A stretch of 64,000 nt of DNA from Adiantum capillus-veneris (lineage: Eukaryota > Streptophyta > Polypodiopsida > Polypodiales > Pteridaceae), in contig CM043956.1 in assembly GCA_014529385.2 (NCBI GenBank), positions 65,259,620 to 65,323,619 on the forward strand, given 5' to 3'. Within the stretch, counting starts at the first letter, position 1; every line of letters starts with the position of its first letter. The notes below the pieces were generated by a model. The model was not told the DNA's origin and made no database searches. It saw only the letters and a program-made list of their open reading frames with translations. Shown here one piece after another: positions 9,706 through 22,772 of this stretch. The translations under genes were made by a program, and so were the position numbers.

Positions 9706-12320
9706 CTAGAACAAAACTTGCCCTTTGAAGGGAAGATGCCCCTTCAATAGAAAGAGATGTCCTTAAGGTGATGAGCCAGACTCCAGGTGCAAGACCAGGA
9801 GGAAAAACAATAGATCCATGTACATTCCAAGAATGTTGTACATTGGTATTGCAAAACCATATAAATTGTTCATGTGTACCACCTGGGAATTTACTTCTAC
9901 CTTTGAAAAAAGGTGGCGGATCACCAGACAATGTAGCTCGTCCTTGCACATTAATCTCAAGTCCACATCTCTCACCTACAATCCCAACAAATTAGTTTAT
10001 ACTATTAGAAGGTGACTGACCTCATCATTTAAAACCTTGAAAGCCTTTCTCTTACATGTTTCTGGAATCAACCCAAAGCAATTCACTTTGGATCTAGAAG
10101 ATCTTCTATGTATAGCCCAATTGAATTCTGCCACTTCACACTCGTTCAATTCAAGAGATTGAATCTTGGCCATTGAGGAATGTACCTAGTGGTTGTAAAG
10201 GTACCATACTGAAGCTATGTCTATCTGTTTCATGAGTCGGAGTTGAGGCATCCAGATTCCTTTTTAGACATACACTAGTGTTCTCTATAGGCAGTCCTCA
10301 TGTACTCTGAGGAGTTCAAACCTGCTTCATCCATTATAGACGTAGTCGAATCAATCACTTTCTTCTCCAAGGCTTGACTTCCATGGCCTCCCATTGATCT
10401 ATCTGCTAGTTGTTTCAAGTCTGGACCATTTCCATGATACATTCCTTCCATAAACAATTTGTACTTTTCACTTTGCTGCACTGATAAGCATAGGTCTACT
10501 GTTGTGGCCTCGTATAGAAAAACATAATTTTTTTCTCCATGTGGATCCCTCAAGCTTGCATGCTTGGATTAAGAAAGATTGATTGAGGGAGCAAACCCTA
10601 GATCACCACACTGAGTGAGGAACAATTTATCCCAGTGTGATGCTTGTGCATCCCACCATGCCAACCATAGCTGTAAAATTTGTAGTTGTCTCTCAATCAC
10701 ATGAATGTATGTCCAATAGGTTTGTATGTATTGCTTGCATCGTTTCCTTTCCATCCTAATAGAGGCTGTTTTCCACTCTCTACACAAATTCTTGTGCTCT
10801 TCTTGGAAGGCAAGTTTGATACATTTTCTAGTATGCTCCACCATATTCATTTCCCAAATGAAAATTGCATGACCTCTCTTTCTCCTCCACCTTGTTCTAT
10901 GGCCCACCTAAGTATATCGTGTGAATTGCTATCTAGTTTAATTGAGATTTATTAGACATATATCCTCTAAATTTAGGAGGTGCAAATCCATTTTGCTTCA
11001 TTTGGTCATTCAACATTGTCTAGAATTGAACTTGAGCATGCTAGTCTTGCACTTTAAACTCAGGAGTTGCTATTGTGAGCAACTCGCGAATGCTTGGATC
11101 ATACACATGGGCTCCCATTGTGCACCATCCTTTGACTCTATGTATATGATCAAAATGTACCTACTGACCCTCCAATGAGCCACCTAGAAGCATTCAATTA
11201 ACAAGGTCCACCCGGAGCCTAGACATTTTGTAGACATCTTAAACGCATGTTGTTGACTATCATCATCAAGTTGATGGGCTTGATGATGGGGAAACAGAAC
11301 ACTCTGTATGAATGGATAAAGACATCTTTTTTTTAGTCTTATGATTGCATCCATGCCACAATACCCTTGAACAAAATCCTTTCTTGCAACTTGAATTGAC
11401 CTCCTCACTTGTGCTTTTTGAGAAAGGGGGGTTACCTGCTCTAATACTTTATGCAAGTCAACCTCTACGAGAGTTTTGCTAGACTCATTTTGATTCTTCA
11501 AAAATAGATCCATGATGAAGTAGAAGTATCAATGCTTTCCCGTAGGCCACTTTGTCTTCTACAGCCTCCTCCATCTTTTGAGATGATCCCTTGAAATCCC
11601 ATGTGGATGACACATCTCGTAGTGTCTCTTTCTCATGGAATGCAAGTGTACATGAATGATTTGCAAGTTTTTATGCATTCAAGTGGCTCATCACATTGTT
11701 TGCAAATGAGAGGTTTAGTCTTTGAGTTTAGTGGCCCGATAGTAGGTGGTGCCCTTTAAAGCTTACCTTTCCATTGAGTCACATTCACAACTTCATACCT
11801 GTTTGCATAAGCACAATCAATATTGTAGCAACACAAGTGCCCACAACACTTGCTAAGTCTCACCATTCCTCTAAATGCATCAATAGAGAAAGTCTTGTAT
11901 GTTGTCTAAACATGTCCATCAAGTCTTTGTTACATTCCCCTCATGGTAGAAACATCTTTAGGGTGGTAGCTCAAATATGTAGTAGCCATTATGAGTAGCT
12001 TCTGCTGAGAACAAGTCAACATAAAGGGAACTAAAAAGGGGTAATTTCTCTAGGATTTTAAGGATACTAAACTCCATCTCTTCTTTAGGAGCCTCCAAGA
12101 TGCATATTTTATAATAACCACCATTAAGGTCTTGAAGGTGGTACCCATTAGTTCCATCCTCAAGTCGAACCAATGGTTGAGACAAAACCAGGTCATTAGA
12201 GGATGGCAACGCTGAAAGAACCACTTTTTGATCATTCAATTGAAAGTATTCTCTTAAAGTAGTTAAGGAAACCTCACAAAACTTAGTGTCATATCGATTG
12301 GGAAGAATTATCTCTTGAAG
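9706..12320 (-). pseudogene. unidentified multi-exon gene relic
   Basis: Several minus-strand segments look like exons with splice-like borders. One (12320-11958) follows an AG acceptor and reads 121 sense codons (LQEIILPNRYD...KPLVRLEDG-type text ...YIFELPP) to a TAA. Another (about 11670-11510) contains HEKETLRDVSSTWDFKG. One (10554-10322) contains RDPHGEKNYVFLYEATT and ends at a GTTTG donor. One (9975-9706) follows ATTGTAG, contains GRATLSGDPPPFFKGRSKF and SIVFPPGLAPGVWLITL, and ends at CTAG/GTGATA. Frames between them contain stops. I do not recognise the family; the composition is not that of a retroelement. It may be a decayed host gene or a captured fragment. Confidence 0.4.
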
Positions 12321-13225
12321 CTAATGACAATGGAAGAAGGCATTGTGCAAAAAAGATACCAACAGAAAGACAAGTAGAAAAGAAAAAGACATTGTTAGGT
12401 TTGCTTTTAATACTTTTATGAAAACTTTAATGAGAGTTGAGTCTTATTAATCTTCCTTTCTTCGTGGCATATCTTGAGACATATTTTTTAGTTGTCAAAA
12501 TAGTGGGACATCATTGGTTATTGAAGAGCCAAATTTGTGGGACACCTCAACACGGACAACTCAGCACTGAAGTAGCACCTCAACACGGACACCTCTAGAC
12601 TTGAGTTTTCAAGTACAAGGAGTCTAGGTAACGTGAGGCTCTGAAGGGAAAGTTCTATGCGCATGATTTTATGTGTGTGTGAGAGAGAGAGAGAGATGCG
12701 CAAACTTGAATGCTTTTAATGCGTTGATGCTAACTTGAATGTGCAAATCTGAGTGTGAAATCCTGAATTTGGTTGCGTTGATGCTGATCTGATGAAAAAA
12801 CCTGATGCGAAAACCTAAATGCTAACCTGACCTGCACAAACCTGATGTGCTCTTCTGCTAAATGTTAATGTATGCTACTAATGTGCGCTACTGTAACCTG
12901 AATTTTGATGTTGAATGCTCAAGAGAGATTCTTATTTTGGATTGAGTTGGATTGACAAAAAGATGTAAGTTTAGTAAGCTTTCTATTGTTTTTAGGAAGG
13001 GGAGAGAGAGAGAGAGAGAGAGAAGTTAAATGCAAGAAGGCATCAATTAATCATGCAAGAGATGTAGAAGAATGCCATAAAAATGTGTTGCATGTTTTCA
13101 AAGCAGCTTTGGAGCATCTTTTAGAGCAATTTTAGAGCAACTTTGGAGCGTTTTGCAGCAATTTCAGCAAAGAGAACTTCATAAAACAAGTAAGCTCCCG
13201 TGTATCTGTTTTGAAAATGATTTTC
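12321..13225. other. intergenic; short microsatellites only
   Basis: (GT/GA)n at 12672-12697 and (GA)n at 13002-13022; no coding signal recognised. Confidence 0.5.
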
Positions 13226-13290
13226 TCACCAAGGTGTTTTCCACAGTGTTTCCAAACGCTTAGGAAACTACCGGTGAACTGAAATTCTCC

Positions 13291-13593
13291 GCCTCCTCTA
13301 TGACATCTCATTTGTTACATAAGATAGATATAGTTGTGTGTGTATGAACTATTTTATTCAGAAATTTATTAGCAATGCGATTTTCATGTAAAACAATGCA
13401 AATAAATCATGGCACTCAAACAATGATGGCCTCCTCTATGATATCTCATTTGTTACATAAGATAGATATAGTTGTGTGTGTATGAACTATTTTATTCAGA
13501 AATTTATTAGCAATGCGATTTTCATGTAAAACAATGCAAATAAATGATGGCACTCAACAATGCAAATAAATGATGGCACTCAAACAATGATGG
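13291..13593. repeat. 148-bp tandem duplication
   Basis: 13291-13438 and 13439-13586 differ at only a few sites. Within copy two, a 26-base piece (13531-13556) is itself repeated at 13557-13582. Confidence 0.9.
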
Positions 13594-13797
13594 CCGCGTT
13601 GGGGTTGATAGAAAAATTTGATGGAGAATGTACTTGCTTTAAAGGTCCCAACTTCCAAATATTGCTAAGCACTTTAAAGGCTCCAGGTGTACTTTTGAGA
13701 GGTCCAAGGTCACAAGTTTGAAAGGATACAGAGTTTAGTTTTTTAGTTTTCGAATACTTTTGCTTAGCTCCTGCCTGCTTCAAGCAACTAGTCTCTT

Positions 13798-13800
<3 letters not shown>

Positions 13801-13834
<34 letters not shown>
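13801..13834. repeat. (TG)n microsatellite
   Basis: About 17 TG units. Confidence 0.95.
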
Positions 13835-13835
<1 letters not shown>

Positions 13836-14733
13836 AACTGCTATGAGTGGAGTTCAGAATATGCACCATGGATCTCACTTTTCAAATCACTCACTCACTA
13901 TCATGTAGAGAGAGTGAGAGAAGGTATGTTCTCACCATGGTTTTTGGAACAAAATTTCCAAGTGCTATAGAAAACACCCCTATGATGCGTCTCCAAACAT
14001 ACCCTTTGTTGAGCACCTCACCAAGCTATTTTCGACAGCGTTTCCAAACGCTTCAAAAAACACCCCGATAAGGAGGGGGCATGGCTGCAAGTCACCAAGC
14101 TATTTTTCAAAGCGTTTCCAAACGCTTCAAAAAACACCCCCATGAGGAGAAAACCTGGTTGTAGGTTGCCTAATGTCTAAGTCTTGAACAGGGAGAAATA
14201 CTTGTTCCTACTTTGTGTCTTCACTTATTTTCACTTATTTTCTTGAAGGAAAATCTGATGCCAAGTAAATTTTTTGCTTGCTGAGTTTGATTGGCATCAT
14301 TTATTTGCATTGTTTCACATGAAGATTTCATTTCTTATTACATGGTGGAGTTTTTTGGAGTGAAAGTTGCTTATGTGAATGCTAGGCTATTGCTTAAGTT
14401 TTGATATGAGAGTACGTTATTTACCTCAATTTTAACAATCGATTACATTTGCATGGAACTAGAACAAGCGATGATCACAACTGTCATACTTCACCATTCT
14501 ATTTTCTATAGAGTTTCCAAACATTGTGAGAAACATAGCGGTGAGGATGCAATCTTCACCGCTATGTTTTTGACAAAGCTTCGAAAAGATGCTTAAAACA
14601 CAATGGTGAGTAAGTAATCCTCACCATTATAGTTATGATAGAATTTCCAAAACCTGTCAATAGTGTATCATCAGTGGTGTATCATCAATGTATATGTTTC
14701 AAAAAAGTGCAATTATTTTATGTCTTTGAATAG

Positions 14734-16160
14734 CAGATCAATGGGTAGAAGGTAAGCGTAACACCACTAAGCCTTCAACAACTAAACAGAGTCCTAACAA
14801 AAATGTTAAGAAGAGAAAAGCCACTACAAGTGAAGTGATAGAGGGGAGAGAAATTGACATTAATATTTCTTCATCTTTGGAGAAGGAATTACCCCAAGAG
14901 AATACTCTTGAAACCATAGAAGAAGATGATGATGATGAAAACAATGTACTTATATCGAGTTATATTCAGTTAGCTGTTGGTGGTGATGTTATTGACAGTT
15001 GCATGGTCTTGGTAGTAGACAAATGCCCTTGTATACCCCTTTGTAGGTTTATGCCTTATGCCAAAGTAAGGAGCCTTTGAAAAGATCTCACATCACTTAA
15101 AACTACATTCTAAAGTGAAAAGTATATGCGGGAGAAAGGAACACTTATAGTCTCTACTCACCTTTGTAATGGATAATAATCCTATGTCATGGATGATGTA
15201 TGGTATTTTGTGGGATCCAATGTGGCTTGAAGTGGATATAGAGTTTGAGAAGGAAGTATCATCTAAAAAAGAACTCAATTTTATGTCAAAGAAATTGTTC
15301 TATGTATGGGAAGGGAATCATCTGACAAAAGCTTGGATGGAGGTCATAACCAAACTCCTTATAGAGGACAAAGGAAAGCATGTGAGGGTGATGTGCACTC
15401 TCATAGATCCCAAAAAGGTTCCTGAGATAGCACTTCTTGCTTGTCTACAACGAATGAATGTGTAAGCTCTCTTTTTTGAGTTGATTATAAATACGTATTT
15501 TTTATTTCTCTTTAGTTTTTCTTTAGGTTGAACGAGCACGCAATAATCAAGCCATTGCTTAGGGATGTTCTTGTAAATATTAGCAATATTTGTGAGAGTG
15601 ATGCAAAGAAATATATCAATTCTTTGAAGGCAGAGGAGACAGAACTAGTGACAAGTGGGAGAAACAAGGAGTCTTGGTTTCCATTTTCAAGAGGATACTT
15701 GGCAAGGCTTGTGTATCAGTTGGTATCTTATATCGTTTTCTTTTGTAAAAAATGAAGCATTAAATAATTGATCTTCACAAAAAAAAAATATATATATATA
15801 TATATAAAGGTTGAATATAGCAAGGATGTAGCAATGGCTATGGAAAAAATTGAGAGGACTATGCTAGAAGCACAAAGGCCATATGAAATAGGAAAAGAGA
15901 AGTCAAAGATTCAGAAGCAAATCTCATATAGGATTGGCAAGGTATGTCAACTTTTATCATTAGGTTGGCAAGATTTACTTTTTCTTGTTATTAGTTACAT
16001 GGTAATAGAATACATGGCCAAGGTTTTTCTTGTTTGCATCCCAAATTGGGTGAGCAATGGAAGAAAAATTTGCTTGATATTCAATTCAAGGGTAAAGCTT
16101 CTTATATTACATTGGAGAATCTTAGAATGCTTGCAACAACAAAGATACAAGCTTAAAAGA
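14734..16160 (+). pseudogene. unidentified multi-exon plant gene, probably decayed
   Basis: Exon-like segments with good borders: 14734-15080 (after GAATAG; acidic EEDDDDENN patch); about 15100-15461 (WEGNHLTKAWMEVI, IDPKKVPEIALLACLQRMN; ends at GT/GTAAGC); 15527-15722 (after TTTCTTTAG; DVLVNISNICESDAKKYINS); 15810-15941 (AMEKIERTMLEAQRP; ends AAG/GTATGT); and about 16056-16160 (QWKK...DIQFKGKASYITLE). Introns are AT-rich as in plants. The EGNHxTKAW motif faintly recalls ParB-like G-N-H-R motifs, but that is a weak resemblance. Frame breaks occur between 15060 and 15170 and inside the last exon. The last exon is repeated at about 18400-18670, where the frame is better preserved. Confidence 0.45.
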
Positions 16161-16430
16161 GAGTGAGATTTCTAAAGCTACTGATAGCCGATTTTCAAAA
16201 ATCAAAAGAAAAAAAAAGAAATGTTCCTCTTTTTCCTTCTGTCCAAAGCACGACATAGCCGAAGGGCTCGGCAATTCCCTGGTTATGACCCGTCATCACC
16301 TGCCCTACCTCACACCTTCATAGCCCTTTATTTTACTGGCAGCATGGCCTCATCACATCCCCCCTCCCCCCCTTCACTCGCCAGCCTTATCACCCTCATG
16401 GCCTGGCCCATCAAATCCATTGTGTAAATC

Positions 16431-16460
<30 letters not shown>
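16031..16460 (+). repeat. left copy of a ~430-bp direct repeat
   Basis: Starts TGTTTGCATCCCAAATTGGG and matches 18377-18800 closely through the last exon of the gene relic, the poly-A-like AAAGAAAAAAAAAG run, the CCCTGGTTATGACCCGTCAT segment and the following (CA)n. Confidence 0.9.
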
Positions 16461-16463
<3 letters not shown>

Positions 16464-16543
16464 TCACACTCCCTCTCTCTCTCTCTCGTTGATTCTCTCT
16501 CTCGTTCTCTGTGTCATCAATCTGGATGGGGGGCCACCATACG

Positions 16544-16594
<51 letters not shown>

Positions 16595-16652
16595 CCCTCC
16601 CTCTCTCGTCCTCGTTGACACAGTCACTCTCTCTCTCTCTCTCTCTCTCTCA
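16437..16652. repeat. (CA)n and (CT)n microsatellite cluster
   Basis: (CA)n at 16435-16460, (CT)n blocks at about 16472-16505, 16545-16592 and 16624-16652. Confidence 0.95.
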
Positions 16653-17039
16653 TGAAAGTCAAGGAATAACTTGACTAGCTAGCAAACTGAGCGAGCGATA
16701 ATTAAACTTTGCCCAATAAAGAAAGGTGAGAGAGAGGGGAGAGAGAGAAGAAATTCTCTAGCGTGTAGAGAAGTGGGGAAGGGGGAGGAGGTCTTGAAAA
16801 AATAGGTTAAACACCAAATGAATTTTGCAATTAGCTCTTCAGTGGTGTTAACCATACAAGAGGAGCAGGAGGGTTTAAATAGGTATCCACTTGAGAGAAG
16901 AGGGGTTCCCAAGGTAGGTACATGGTTTAAATAGTATGAGGTTGCTTTAATAGAGAGGGATTATCTCTTTAAATGGGTTAGGAAAAGGAGGGAAAGAGGG
17001 AGGTTTGAAGAGTGTTAATTGGGGGGGTACCAAGAGAAA

Positions 17040-17245
17040 GGGACGGACCAAAAATTTATGGAGTAAGAGGAGGGTGGTATGGGGAGTGAAAAAAACTATG
17101 ACCAAAATTTGTGGAGTAAGAGGAGGGTGGTATGGGGGGAACAATCACAAAAAGTATCGAGTACGAAGAGGGTGGTATGGGGGGGACAATGACCAAAAGT
17201 ATGGAGAAATAGGAGGGTGGTATGGTGGGAACAAAAGCGGGGGAT
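17040..17245. repeat. minisatellite, ~45-50-bp units
   Basis: At least four units containing GAGGGTGGTATGGGG followed by A/C-rich ACAAT...CAAAA...GTA. In one frame they encode repeated GWYGG. They lie directly downstream of the Penelope RT remnant. Confidence 0.75.
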
Positions 17246-17253
17246 AGGAAAAT

Positions 17254-18370
17254 TTAAGGAATAGAGGGGAGGTAAGGAAAAGGGAGAGGGGGGTTCCTAT
17301 CTGATAGAAGATTGCCCATATTAGGTGCATTTAGCCAACAAATGACCGGTTTGGAAATAGGGGGGAGTTCGGGGTTTTTTACAAGAAGTTTAGAAAGAGG
17401 TTGGTTAATGGAGTGGGCTAGATTGAGTTTATGGGTGAAGGGTGGAAAGGGGATTTTGACAATGGAAGGTGGGGCATTCTTCTGGTTATCCTTAAGAAGG
17501 AGATTGGGCCTTAATGAATATGTTACATACAGAAAACACGCTTTCAAAAAAGGCGCTGGGTATCCTTTGTCCCTCAACCGATGGAATAAAAGGTTGCAAA
17601 TGGAAATAAAGACCTCAAGCGAGTTTTCCCTAATGATATACCTTTTGAGCTCTGTAAGATAAAGGCAATTTTCTAGTGGGTGGGGTGCCAAATTGCCATG
17701 GGATGTAGTTGTAAGAGTTAAGAGGTTTTTGGTGGCAGTGCGTGTCTAAAATCCCCTTAGAGGAAAAGGAGGGCCCTTTAAAAAAATGTATGTCCAAGAT
17801 AAAAGCTTCCTGCGAAGAGATGAAGGGGGTAATCTTTATATGCTTTTGGAGAGGATGCCCATACTCAAGGAGGTGCTTTTCTAGGATGGCGGGGTGGCCT
17901 TCCCACACCCCAAAAGCATTGTCTATGAACCTCTTAAAGTATAGGAGAGAAGGGGAAGAGAAAAGTTTCCCACCTTCCTCCAAAGGGCAAAGAAAAAGAA
18001 AGGCGTACACTACCACAAAATTAGACCCCATAGCGGTTCCTTTGACCTGCTGCCAGAATTTGCCTTTAAACAAGATATAGTGATGGTTGAGAATGAGAGA
18101 GACAAGGGAGAGAATGAAGTGGATCTTGGGATAGGGAAAGAAGCCAAGGATAGATATTCTCATAGCGTTAAGTCCCTCCTGGATAGGAATGCTAGGGTGC
18201 AATGATTCCACATCAAAGGTAAAGAGAGTGACATGGGGGGAGAAGGGGATAGAGGCTAATTCTAAGATGAGAGAATGAGAGTCCTTGAGGTGTTTTTTTT
18301 TGGCTAATAGAATGGGGAAGAGTTGTACATGTAGCCACTTACAGGCATTTTCTAGGATATAGCCCAGATT
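17254..18370 (-). pseudogene. Penelope-like retroelement reverse transcriptase, truncated
   Basis: The minus-strand frame from about 18370 has the Penelope-type RT motifs in order: FTFDVESLHPSIP (18185-18145), QVKGTAMGS (about 18050), FKRFIDNAFGVWEG (about 17935-17890), ILDIHFFKG (about 17770) and HQKPLNSYNYIPW (about 17720). The catalytic box, normally I-D-D, reads I-D-N. Near 17690 the frame shifts and continues as LTELKRYIIREN...HRLRDKGYP...VTYSLRPN...NMGNLLSDRN to 17254, the usual thumb and C-terminal part. No GIY-YIG endonuclease is recognised downstream, and the N-terminus is cut at the junction with the right repeat copy. The mutation, frameshift and truncation indicate a dead copy. 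Confidence 0.75.
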
Positions 18371-18376
18371 TTGCTT

Positions 18377-18778
18377 TGTTTGCATCCCAAATTGGGTGAG
18401 CAATGGAAGAAAACTTTGTTTGATATTCAATTCAAGGGTAAAGCTTCTTATATTACATTGGAGAAGCTTAGAATGCTTGCAACAACAAAGATACAAGCTG
18501 AAAAGAGAGTGAGATTTCTAAAGCTACTGATAGCCGGTTTTCAAAAATCAAAAGAAAAAAAAGAAACGTTTCTCTTTTCCCTCTATCCAAAGCACGACGA
18601 CACAACTGAAGGGCTCGGCAATGCCCTGGTTATGACCCGTCATCGCCTGCCCTACCTCACACCCTCGTAGCCCTCTATTTTACTGGCGTGGCCTCGTCAC
18701 ATCCCCCCCCCCCTTCACTGTCCAGCCTTATCACCCTCATGGCCTGGCCCATCAAACCCATTATGTAAAGCTTCACAC

Positions 18779-18800
<22 letters not shown>
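18377..18800 (+). repeat. right copy of the ~430-bp direct repeat
   Basis: Matches 16031-16460. Its frame (to 18670) is open: HPKLGEQWKKTLFDIQFKG...LRMLATTKIQAEKRVRFLKLL. The left copy has a stop and frame changes. Confidence 0.9.
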
Positions 18801-20050
<1,250 letters not shown>

Positions 20051-20334
20051 CCCACAAAAAAAATTAAAAAAAAGAAAATAATTGATATCAACGCCCAACA
20101 CAAAAGGAGAAAGATGACCAAGTCATGCGGTGGCAACACCAACTCAAGAGGTGACGTCGAAGGCATGCCCCTGTCGGTCCCAAAACTGGCGAACGCGCTA
20201 CACCGACGCACCAACAAAGCTCACAATTCACCCACATCGCATCCACGATGCATCTCCGTAGTAAATATCCATAGGGTAATCAAGCATAAATCTTGTATAA
20301 AAATCCAATTGTATATTATCACCTCTCTCTAGGT

Positions 20335-20834
20335 GATGGTCAGTAAGGCCCACCTAGGAGATATCATTTAAATTTCTCCTAAGACAAAAGCAAGGGTCAA
20401 CCATCTAGGACCCAACTCCTTTGCTTTGTCTCTCCTGATTAGGGCCCTAACCTAATCAGATTATTCTAACACCTATAAAAGGGAACTGAGAGGTCACTAT
20501 CAGAGAGGGCATTTTGGGGCATCATTTTGGGAGAGCACTCTATGAGTGTGGTGTAGCATTTTGGGTGGTACTTGAACATTGGGGTTTGGGAAGTTCACAC
20601 TAGAAGAAGGAAGCCATGTCCACACCCTGAATCCAAGGGTTGTCACACACACACAAGAGTAGAATCTCCGTGCTTATGATGTCATGTCTAGAGAACGCAC
20701 TATAGGCTCACTATCTCTCTCTACCTCTCTACCTCTCTCTATCACCATAGTCGCCATCTTGCCGAAGCTAAGATTTCTGAAAATATTGCATTGAATCAAG
20801 TTTCCCTCACATCCCGAGGGCTTTTCATCACCTA

Positions 20835-20890
<56 letters not shown>

Positions 20891-21041
20891 TGTACAGTGT
20901 GTGCTATTTTAAATCACCATTGTCCGCGTCCTAGCCGCTCAAAGCTAGGTGGTGCCCCCTATTCATTTTGCGTGGCCATCTCGGTGTGCACGTTCTTGGC
21001 GTTGAGGCCGTCAAGGTCCATGTTGCACTTTGCACTTGTCA
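20335..21041 (+). promoter_or_regulatory. probable 5' LTR with TATA box
   Basis: TATAAAA at 20474-20480 within a short-tract-rich region, a (CT)n at 20838-20886, and TTGTCAT directly before a TGGTGCC primer-site-like sequence. The start could be near TGATGGTCAG at 20334, but there is no partner LTR to test it. Confidence 0.4.
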
Positions 21042-21060
21042 TTTGGTGCCCCCACTGAGG
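21042..21060 (+). other. primer-binding-site-like sequence
   Basis: TGGTGCCCCCACTGAGGAG resembles TGGCGCCCCCACGGAGGAT at 56612 in another gypsy copy of this window. The cognate tRNA was not identified. Confidence 0.5.
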
Positions 21061-21107
21061 AGCGCTTATCAAAAACCTCCAGTTTACAATGATGAAAACA
21101 ACACACA

Positions 21108-21543
21108 TTGTCGACCATGGACGAATGGCTGCAAGAATTCTCCAATTGGAGAACGGAGGAGGAGGAAATTGAAGAAACACTAACCACCTTCATTGAAATA
21201 CTACTGTCAGGCTGTAGCATCATCAATATCCAAGAGGTAAGCTTCCCATCTCGCATTGCTCATGCTAACTGCAAATCAAGAGCATCAAGTGGGAGGGCTA
21301 TGAAATGCCATCACTGCTATTGACCAAAGCACACAATCAATGAATGCCAACAACGAAGGTAACGAAGAGGCAGAAATCATCTACATCGATGTCCACCGCG
21401 AGGAGGTCATCCATATGAAGGGAGGAAAAAGATCAATAAGGCCTCTCTTTCCTAAGGAATCTGCAAGTAAAGGTATAGCAAGCTCTGCTCCTAAGTGGCC
21501 AAAAGGGGCTGCTGGAGCCAAAGGAAAGGAAGGGGTAGGCTAG
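21108..21543 (+). pseudogene. gag-like remnant with disrupted zinc knuckle
   Basis: The frame from 21108 (MDEWLQEFSNWRTEEEE) ends in KCHHCY-stop-PKHTINEC. Read through the TGA, this is CX2CX4HX4C, the retroviral-type zinc knuckle. A second frame (21340-21543) is Lys/Ala-rich. It is probably the N-terminal or an extra gag-like segment of the surrounding gypsy element. Confidence 0.45.
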
Positions 21544-21825
21544 TCCTAAAACACATGACCCCAAGGGAAGAAATACCTGTCCACACGAGTGCTTGAAGTT
21601 TAAGAAGCAAAATCGTGCCTAGTTTACCAAAAATAATGTCATCCAAGGCAAAGCGGAGGAAGGTCACCTACTGATTTGCATGCCAGATGCGAGTGCTGCC
21701 AGTCCACTTTCACAACCCAGAAGTAGAAGTGGTTTGGCTACTATCTCCGCTGCCTCTCATGCCCTAAGGAGGAGTGGTTTGGCTACTATCCCCGCTGCCT
21801 CTCCCCGTACAACTCATATTGAAGA

Positions 21826-21992
21826 TGTTGGGTATTCAAGCCCTTTGCAGTGATGTCTAGCCTGTGGGAACACCTCTTCACACATGCAGAGGCTTAGTGG
21901 AGTTTGTATGAGTCAAAGAGTGGTCGATATCATTTCAAAGTTATATATAGACATTTTAATGCAATCATATAGCGTGTTTTATTGCTCAATGG

Positions 21993-22077
<85 letters not shown>

Positions 22078-22140
22078 TCTCTTCAAGTTGATGCACGCCA
22101 TGGCTTCTCACCTGCATCCTCCATAGCCCTGTTCTCAACA
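21826..22140 (+). repeat. copia 5' LTR
   Basis: 315 bp, TGTTGGG...CAACA, with TATATATA near 21943 and a (CT)n of about 80 bases (21992-22072). Confidence 0.9.
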
Positions 22141-22142
22141 CA

Positions 22143-22154
22143 TGGTATCAGAGC
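22143..22154 (+). other. primer-binding site, initiator tRNA-Met
   Basis: TGGTATCAGAGC two bases after the LTR end is the classic copia primer site, complementary to the 3' end of initiator tRNA-Met. Confidence 0.9.
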
Positions 22155-22772
22155 TTTTCTTGTTTTGGCATCAAGGCCTCACCTCGGTTCAACAACACAG
22201 GAGCAATCTCTTACACAGGAGAGAGATGATTGATCGACTTGCACCAATTTGGGCATAACGTGCATCAACAAGGTGGCCTTGGCATGCTGGTGAAATTTCG
22301 ACGCACTCTTGCCTGCTATTTAGCCCTCTACAGCCTGTTGCGACCGCATCTTTCATCGGCGCTGTCATTTGAGACAAAGTTCTCCATTTTTCTTTCTTTT
22401 CACACTTTATTAGAAGTGTCCAACTTAATTTAACCCTTTAAGACAGTGGGCAGTCACACCCTGCGGTTCGGTGCTCGGTACTCGATTTGTAGTATATCAA
22501 ACCCGAACTACTAACAAGCTTTTGAAGCCGTCATATTTTAGCTATTGTTATCGACAAGCATCTCAAAATGCAAGGAATTCTAGGTGATGTTTCAAAATCT
22601 ACCAAGGCGATGAAGAAGGTATGGACGGACAGTAGAGCAACTTGTCAAGAATTTTTTATCAGCATTTACACATTAATTAGTGGGATTCCCAAAGCACTTC
22701 AAAACACCGCTTGAGAGGTTGATCAACAAGGTTTTTTTTGTAGTGTAAAGCATATCAAGGATGGCATGAAAG

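Larger units (their letters stand above)
13226..14660. repeat. dispersed ~55-bp units bounded by TCACC and GGTGA
   Basis: At least seven related units: 13226-13277, and others starting near 13932, 14020, 14091, 14490, 14550 and 14617. Their core is TTTTC...AGNGTTTCCAAACGCTT. Several start TCACC and end GGTGA, giving short inverted ends; two (14020, 14091) are nearly identical tandem neighbours about 72 bases apart. Confidence 0.6.

Noticed and set aside
16679-17250. GIY-YIG endonuclease of the Penelope-like element
   Set aside because: Read the minus strand in all frames downstream of the RT; no G-I/L-Y...Y-I-G motif or upstream Cys cluster was found.
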